Source: Kmv34 sp964524965
GTDB taxonomy: Bacteria; Aerophobota; Aerophobia; Aerophobales; B3-G15
Reading direction: 5' to 3'
DNA: 17,957 bases
Assembly: GCA_964524965.1 (NCBI GenBank)
Contig: CAZGDY010000022.1
Span: 1-17,957 of the forward strand
Both the position numbers and the translations under genes were made by a program. Of the stretch, positions 13,502-17,957 are shown piece after piece (the stretch's first letter is position 1; each line of letters begins with the position of its first letter). Under the pieces are notes generated by a model. The model was given only the letters and a program-made list of their open reading frames with translations. It had not been told where the DNA came from and did not search any database.

Positions 13502-14884
13502 TCACTTTAGTTTTTTTCTTCTCTGAATAAAGCTTGCCAGACCTATCACCAAAGGAAAAAGGGCAAAGAGATAAAGAAACCTTGGATTACTCTTTTTCAC
13601 AAATCGTATTTCTCTTTCCCCTCTCTTGACAAGCTCATCAGCGTTTTCCACTTCCAGGTGAATTTGATAATTTTTCTTTCCAATTTCCGAGGATAAATGC
13701 AGCTTATGACCCTCAAAAGTAGGCTTTGTACCTTTGAGCACCTCTTCTTCTTTATATTCTACAATGTCAAACCCGCGTTGCTCAAGGTTTTCATCCCGAA
13801 TTTCTTTTGCATAATAGGGAATATTTTTTATCTTTTCGATTGTTTTTCCCTTTTTTGAAAAAAGAAGAGAACCATCTTTGACGGATTTTGAAGAAATCCA
13901 TATCCACTTTTTTTCTCTCCCAAAATTTTGCCCATCTAGCAGTTTATTATAATAAAACTCATTATATTCATCCTGGTAAAAAGGTAAAAAATATAAAGTA
14001 TTTTCCCCCTCCAGATAAACTATTTTCGCTGGATCAAAGCAAGACTCTCTCTGAGCCCATCTATTTCCTGGCACTATCTGGTATCCTATGGCTCCCGTCT
14101 TTCTGGGAATAAAAAGCAACAAATTCTTCTGGCTCCCCTGAACTATAGCGCCATCTTCCGCTCTTATTCTTATTTCGTAAGAGCCTTGTGGTAAATTTAT
14201 CATATAATCTTTACGAACCTCGGTTATGAAAAATTCCGGAGGCTCAGGGGGTTCTGGTCTCTCTGGTCTACTGAGAATTAATTTCTCTATTTCTTCTTCT
14301 GAGGGTTCCTCTCCAGTCTCTCTCCATTTTTCTTTTAACTTCTCCATTTCCTGAGTAAATTCAAGATTTTTCTCATTATATTCATTTAATTTTCTTTTCC
14401 ATATTCCTGAAACCATATAGTATCTTTGCACCATTTCTTCAAATGCTTGTCGCATTCTCTCTGCTTTTTCGCCTCCATAAAGAAAGGATACTTCTCGGGT
14501 AGCTCCTTCTGGATAATAAACGCAGTTACTCTCTTTTTCTAAGGATTCAATAACCTTTTTATCTTTTAAAATTTCCAGAGTTCCCTTTACCTCCTCATTT
14601 AAACCCTCCCAATTAGCTCTGTATTTTCCTGTTAATGGCCAGAAATAAACCAGGCTCATCCGGGCAGAAATAGCATTATCATGATCAGCGATAAGGTAAA
14701 TTATATCTTCACTCTTAGGAGTAAACCCATCTGGATGTCCCTTCCCCCCATATCCTTTTCCATCAAAAAATCTTTGCCTATAAACTAATTCCTCTTCCAT
14801 CGCTGGCCTCTGAGCCCACCCCACACTCGATAAACATAAAATCAGTCCAATGACTACAACTGAAAAAAGGTGAAGGAATCTCAT
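13502..14884 (-). CDS. Exported, C-terminally anchored protein, partner of ABC-2 permease, function unknown
   Basis: I do not recognise this 460-aa protein. It has a signal peptide at 1-24 (hydrophobic core, then VGWA before Q25) and a globular part at 30-135. A charged, probably coiled-coil segment (about 137-205) and a proline-rich hinge (PERPEPPEPPE, 207-217) follow. A beta-rich part covers 218-430. One membrane helix at 435-454 is followed by the basic tail RRKKLK. This predicts a type I membrane protein with almost all its mass outside the cytoplasm. Its ATG overlaps the TGA of the ABC-2 permease (ATGA), so the two are translationally coupled and probably act together. The N-terminal part, with a repeated aromatic/charged pattern and several Tyr, is distantly reminiscent of secreted GWxTD-type proteins, but I cannot support that assignment. 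Confidence 0.8.
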   Translation of the reverse strand: MRFLHLFSVVVIGLILCLSSVGWAQRPAMEEELVYRQRFFDGKGYGGKGHPDGFTPKSEDIIYLIADHDNAISARMSLVYFWPLTGKYRANWEGLNEEVKGTLEILKDKKVIESLEKESNCVYYPEGATREVSFLYGGEKAERMRQAFEEMVQRYYMVSGIWKRKLNEYNEKNLEFTQEMEKLKEKWRETGEEPSEEEIEKLILSRPERPEPPEPPEFFITEVRKDYMINLPQGSYEIRIRAEDGAIVQGSQKNLLLFIPRKTGAIGYQIVPGNRWAQRESCFDPAKIVYLEGENTLYFLPFYQDEYNEFYYNKLLDGQNFGREKKWIWISSKSVKDGSLLFSKKGKTIEKIKNIPYYAKEIRDENLEQRGFDIVEYKEEEVLKGTKPTFEGHKLHLSSEIGKKNYQIHLEVENADELVKRGEREIRFVKKSNPRFLYLFALFPLVIGLASFIQRRKKLK

Positions 14885-15720
14885 CCCTTCACCCCTTTTT
14901 TGTTAAGAATAAACATGGAAAAACCCAGTAAAACTAGGGAGTAAATTACACAGTAAATTATGTTCATCCCATATAATTTAATATTACCTAAGGAAATAGC
15001 TTCCGTTCCTCTGTCCATGTAAGAAAAAGGAGATAACCATCCTATTATATAGCGGGAAACAATCGATAAGCTTTTTTCAAAATAAATTAAAACAGAAGGC
15101 ATGCTCGCCTCTGACATTCCCAATAACATAGTATGAGAGAGTTGAATGCCTAAAAAAAGCAAAAACATACCTAATAACCAGATAATAGAAGTTCGTATCC
15201 TCTTTGTGAAAGATGAGATAAATAAACCAAAACTAATTATACAAGAAACTGAAAATATGGACATAACAATGGTTTCAACTAAAGCGTAAGAAAAACCCAA
15301 ATTAGTTAAACTCGAAATTCCTAAAAAATATAAGAAAAAAAACCCAACCACAACTAAGTAATTTAACATCCCGTTAATATATTTCCCGGCAATGTATGAA
15401 AAGTAGCTTACCGGTCCATAAAACAATACTTCTAAAGTTCCCTCATTCCTTTCCCGCGAGATAGAGGCAGCAGAAACGAGAGCTAAATAAACCGAGATAA
15501 TAACCATGGGAATGAAAAAAGCAGAACTTAAAGGATTATAAGATACAAAAACATCATCCTTCTTAACATTAGCAAGGTAATTATTAACAATGAAAGAAGC
15601 ACTTAAAAACGAGATAGCACTAGCCGCATACAGTGCCACCCCTCGTAAAGCTGAAAGTGAGTCTTTTTTTACCAGCACCTTCACTATCTGGACAGGCATA
15701 ATAAACTTTTTATTGCTCAT
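14881..15720 (-). CDS. ABC-2 type transporter permease (no ATPase alongside)
   Basis: This 279-aa integral membrane protein has about six hydrophobic segments (near 25-47, 68-86, 117-135, 147-170, 178-200, 250-271). SISRERNEGTLEVLFYGPVS (86-105) is the hallmark cytoplasmic segment of ABC-2 permeases (GldF, NosY and ABC-2 exporter families). These export or move polymers, peptides or lipids, or power surface processes, and need a dedicated ATPase. None is adjacent: the nearest ATPase is the MalK-like importer subunit two genes downstream. The start ATG at 15720 has only a weak ribosome site (AAAGG about 13 nt upstream). It overlaps the next gene by 4 bp. It interrupts the usual CUT1 order between permease and ATPase. 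Confidence 0.88.
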   Translation of the reverse strand: MSNKKFIMPVQIVKVLVKKDSLSALRGVALYAASAISFLSASFIVNNYLANVKKDDVFVSYNPLSSAFFIPMVIISVYLALVSAASISRERNEGTLEVLFYGPVSYFSYIAGKYINGMLNYLVVVGFFFLYFLGISSLTNLGFSYALVETIVMSIFSVSCIISFGLFISSFTKRIRTSIIWLLGMFLLFLGIQLSHTMLLGMSEASMPSVLIYFEKSLSIVSRYIIGWLSPFSYMDRGTEAISLGNIKLYGMNIIYCVIYSLVLLGFSMFILNKKGVKG

Positions 15721-15791
15721 TATTCACTCATTACCTTTCTACGCTCTTTCACTTAACAACTTTCTTTGTTTATATACGACCTTATTATTAA

Positions 15792-16664
15792 TTATTGCAA
15801 GGCTCCCATAGTAAGACCTTTTACAATATAACGCCTTACTATAAGTCCAAAAATAACCATAGGCACAATAATAATAACACCACCAGCCATAACTTGCCCC
15901 CAATAAACACCCATAGCAGTCTCCAATTCAGTCATTCCTACAGGCATTGTTTTCCAGCTTCTTCCACCTAAAATCAAAGTAAAAAGATATTCATTCCAGC
16001 AAAATAAGGTCACCAACATAATAACTGCCCCCATTCCTGGGCGAATTAAAGGAATAACTATATTGGTAAATACCCGAAATCTTGACAATCCATCAAGTCT
16101 TGCTGCCTCCTCTATTTCAATCGGTACGGCGTCTATAAATCCTCTCAAAAGCCAAATAGTAAAAGGTAAGCTAAAAGTAGTATAAGCAATAATCATTCCA
16201 GGAAGTGTTTGCAAAATACCCAAACTTTTAAACAAAAAATAAAGCGGTACACAAATAACTACCGGGGGAGCCATTCGGGTTGTGATAACCCAAAAGAAAA
16301 TATGTTCCTTCCCGGGCATTTTTCCCCTGGACAAAGCATAAGATGCCAAAAGCCCTAAAGGAATACATATTGCGGTAGGAACCAAGGCTAATATCGCGCT
16401 ATTGCGCAAATGATGAATAAAGTGACCTCTCGGTGGCGTAAACAAGGTAGCGTAATTATGGAAAGTAGGCTTGAATACAAACCATTTAGCAAGTCCCAGC
16501 CAATCATCTGGTTTGGGCATAGCAAAAATATCTACCTGGTATTTTAAGGAAGCAAAAGCCATGAAAATTATCGGGATTAAAGTCCAAAGTCCAAACACTA
16601 CAAAAATAATGATAGCTACTGTTTTATAAGTAACCTTATGGGGATGAGTTTTTCTTGCTGCCAT
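15792..16664 (-). CDS. CUT1 sugar ABC transporter permease, MalG/UgpE type
   Basis: This 290-aa inner-membrane permease has six predicted helices. The EAA loop, EEAARLDGLSRFRVFTNIVI (185-204), carries the conserved glycine G192 and is the contact with the ATPase. An N-terminal helix at about 15-38 and the MalG-like C-terminus IVRRYIVKGLTMGALQ support the subtype. The ATG at 16664 follows GGGAGGTAGG and lies 5 bp after the stop of the first permease, so they are one operon. It forms the channel heterodimer with that protein. Family members import oligosaccharides, glycerol-3-phosphate or polyols. The substrate is set mainly by the binding protein, which is cut off here. Confidence 0.95.
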   Translation of the reverse strand: MAARKTHPHKVTYKTVAIIIFVVFGLWTLIPIIFMAFASLKYQVDIFAMPKPDDWLGLAKWFVFKPTFHNYATLFTPPRGHFIHHLRNSAILALVPTAICIPLGLLASYALSRGKMPGKEHIFFWVITTRMAPPVVICVPLYFLFKSLGILQTLPGMIIAYTTFSLPFTIWLLRGFIDAVPIEIEEAARLDGLSRFRVFTNIVIPLIRPGMGAVIMLVTLFCWNEYLFTLILGGRSWKTMPVGMTELETAMGVYWGQVMAGGVIIIVPMVIFGLIVRRYIVKGLTMGALQ

Positions 16665-16669
16665 TTATC

Positions 16670-17614
16670 CTACCTCCCTGTTTGTGGTGCTATGTATTTG
16701 CGAAAAACGTTGGTCAGGATTAAAGCTGCTATGATGGTAACTACTAACAAAAGAAAACCTACAGTTGCTGCATAACCAAGATCAAATTGCCTGAAAGAAA
16801 GATAATATGTGTACACTGAAATTGTTTTAGTGGCATCAGCAGGTCCACCCATAGTAGTTGAAAGTATTTTGTCGGTGAAACGCATATTGTCCATAAAACG
16901 TAGCAGTAGAGCAATTAAAATTGCGGGTGAAATAAAAGGAATCGTAATATCCTTAAAGACTCGCCATCTATTAGCCCCGTCAATTCGGGCAGCTTCCAAT
17001 ACGCTTTGGGGTACAATTTTCAGTCCAGCCAAGACAATCAAAATTACCAAAGGAGTCCACTCCCAAGTATCGACCATTATCACCGTCCACATGGTAGTAT
17101 TAGGATTACCAAATAAACTTGCTGAGCCAACCGGGATTATTCTCAAGGACTGAAGCAACCAATGATAAATCCCATAGGAAGAGTGCATCACAACTCTAAA
17201 CAGGTATCCTGTGACCACAGGTGCAAACATTAAAGGAACTAAATAAATGGCCATTAAAAGACCCTCATGTTTTGACTTATTCATTAACATCGCCATTCCA
17301 ATGCCTATCCCCATTTGCAAACCCATACATGAACCAACATAGATGCCCATTCTTTTCCAGGCAGCCAGTACCTCAGGGTCTGTAAAATATTGAAGGTAAT
17401 TAGCCCCACCAATATAAATATCTGGTCGCGTCGGGGATAAAATAATTTTGTAAAAAGTCATCCAAATTATCCAAATAAAAGGAGGCATTGTAACAGCAAT
17501 TAATAAAATCAATCCCGGTAATATCCACCACACATACCACGGCACTTTAGCAACTATTGCTTTATAAAACCTAATAAAAACATTTTCTTTGCTTAAAGTA
17601 TAAGCTTCTCTCAC
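16670..17614 (-). CDS. CUT1 sugar ABC transporter permease, MalF/UgpA type
   Basis: This 314-aa inner-membrane permease has about six helices. The EAA motif is LEAARIDGANRWRVFKDITI (206-225) with conserved G213. FMDNMRFTDKILSTTMGGPADAT and YLSFRQFDLGYAA are typical of UgpA-like permeases. The start is GTG at 17614, with AAAGGAGG 5 nt before it, and no other start is available before an in-frame stop upstream. It is separated from the binding-protein gene by about 220 bp holding a long perfect hairpin. It acts as a heterodimer with the next gene product. Confidence 0.95.
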   Translation of the reverse strand: MREAYTLSKENVFIRFYKAIVAKVPWYVWWILPGLILLIAVTMPPFIWIIWMTFYKIILSPTRPDIYIGGANYLQYFTDPEVLAAWKRMGIYVGSCMGLQMGIGIGMAMLMNKSKHEGLLMAIYLVPLMFAPVVTGYLFRVVMHSSYGIYHWLLQSLRIIPVGSASLFGNPNTTMWTVIMVDTWEWTPLVILIVLAGLKIVPQSVLEAARIDGANRWRVFKDITIPFISPAILIALLLRFMDNMRFTDKILSTTMGGPADATKTISVYTYYLSFRQFDLGYAATVGFLLLVVTIIAALILTNVFRKYIAPQTGR

Positions 17615-17833
17615 GCTATCCTCCTTTGAAATTAGCTCATTTTTGAATCTGGTTTTTTAAACAAATACAAACCTCCTTACTTTTCCAAATATTTTAATCT
17701 TACCCGTTCAGTGAGTGAGGAGAAGTATCTCCTCACTCACTGAGAGCTCATTCATTCTGCTGTGCTAAAATTAACTTCTCATTCTCAAAGCGTAAAATTT
17801 TCCTGTTCGCTCCTAATAAACCTATAGGTATAT
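17615..17833 (-). other. Intercistronic region between binding protein and permeases
   Basis: This 219-bp gap holds the 16-bp hairpin at 17708-17743. It also holds a strong AAGGAGG (17672-17678) followed by a tiny TTG-started frame of 10 codons (17632-17664) that ends 17 nt before the permease start. The short frame may be a leader peptide or chance. No other gene is seen. Confidence 0.4.
17708..17743 (-). promoter_or_regulatory. 16-bp perfect stem-loop, likely mRNA-stabilising or processing hairpin
   Basis: TCAGTGAGTGAGGAGA (17708-17723) and its exact complement (17728-17743) flank a 4-nt loop. Neither strand has a U tract after it, so it is not a classical intrinsic terminator. Its place between a solute-binding protein gene and its permeases is like the hairpins that protect binding-protein mRNA and lower permease expression in other ABC operons (inference). 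A palindromic protein-binding site is the alternative. Confidence 0.75.
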
Positions 17834-17957
17834 CTAATTGTACCCGTGAAGCTTATTGAGTCGGCTAACCATGTTATCCAGAGCATCTTTGGGAGTTTCC
17901 TGTCCTACCAGACACTTACTAAGCTCACCCCCGGTAATCTCAAGATACTTGGTAAAT
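17834..17957 (-). CDS. C-terminus of extracellular sugar-binding protein (partial, N-terminus outside window)
   Basis: Only the last 40 residues are inside the window. They include CLVGQETPKDALDNMVSRLN and end KLHGYN before a TAG stop. The pattern G-x-x-(T)PK-x-ALDNM is the usual C-terminal helix of CUT1 solute-binding proteins, where the tail reads like xxGxxTPEEALDxA. The position directly upstream of two CUT1 permeases supports this. The protein would bind the imported carbohydrate outside the membrane. Too little is visible to name the substrate. Confidence 0.8.
   Translation of the reverse strand, partial: FTKYLEITGGELSKCLVGQETPKDALDNMVSRLNKLHGYN

Noticed and set aside
17708..17743. Intrinsic terminator
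   Set aside because: The hairpin is strong but no U tract follows on either strand.
1..17957. tRNA, rRNA, CRISPR array, insertion sequence or integrase
   Set aside because: I looked on both strands and saw no cloverleaf-like or rRNA-like sequence, no regularly spaced repeats, and no transposase or recombinase motifs.

Overview
The window is AT-rich bacterial DNA in which all 19 genes I can support lie on the minus strand. Most genes have a strong Shine-Dalgarno (AAGGAG or GGAGG type), and three TTGACA-type promoters can be read. A run of exactly 100 N indicates a draft or metagenome scaffold. The gene content (CUT1 sugar transporter, split transketolase, DhaKL, stand-alone TrpB2) suggests an anaerobic, possibly thermophilic or subsurface bacterium. 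Atribacterota or a similar deep lineage is my guess from gene style only, with low confidence.

In transcription order (right to left), 17957-6337 is a catabolic cluster. It begins with the C-terminus of an extracellular solute-binding protein, a 16-bp perfect hairpin, and two CUT1 permeases. An unrelated pair follows: an ABC-2 type permease and a 460-aa exported, membrane-anchored protein. Then come the CUT1 ATPase, a VOC metalloenzyme, an acetamidase/formamidase homologue, a membrane-anchored protein of unknown function, an FGGY sugar kinase, and the N and C halves of a split transketolase. A weak intrinsic terminator overlaps the end of the transketolase. From 6074 to 3757 lie dhaK, dhaL and a 200-aa charged protein of unknown function, ending at another terminator-like hairpin. 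Together these genes read as: import of a carbohydrate, phosphorylation by the FGGY kinase, two-carbon transfer by the transketolase, and phosphorylation of dihydroxyacetone (or a related short ketose) to feed glycolysis. The substrate is not determined by the sequence.

From 3617 to 2509 there is a parA-type ATPase with its own good promoter and an overlapping ribbon-helix-helix partner, with no ParB homologue. From 2285 to 1124 there is a promoter, a structured leader with two stem-loops, and a membrane-anchored protein of about 254 aa. The assembly gap splits that protein, but collapsing the two identical 45-bp gap flanks restores one reading frame. From 1010 to the left edge there is a promoter, a leader of about 215 nt, and the first 253 codons of a TrpB2-type tryptophan synthase beta chain.

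The most novel-looking parts are the FGGY kinase / split transketolase / DhaKL combination with a formamidase homologue, and the ATPase-less ABC-2 permease plus exported partner lying inside the sugar-transporter operon.
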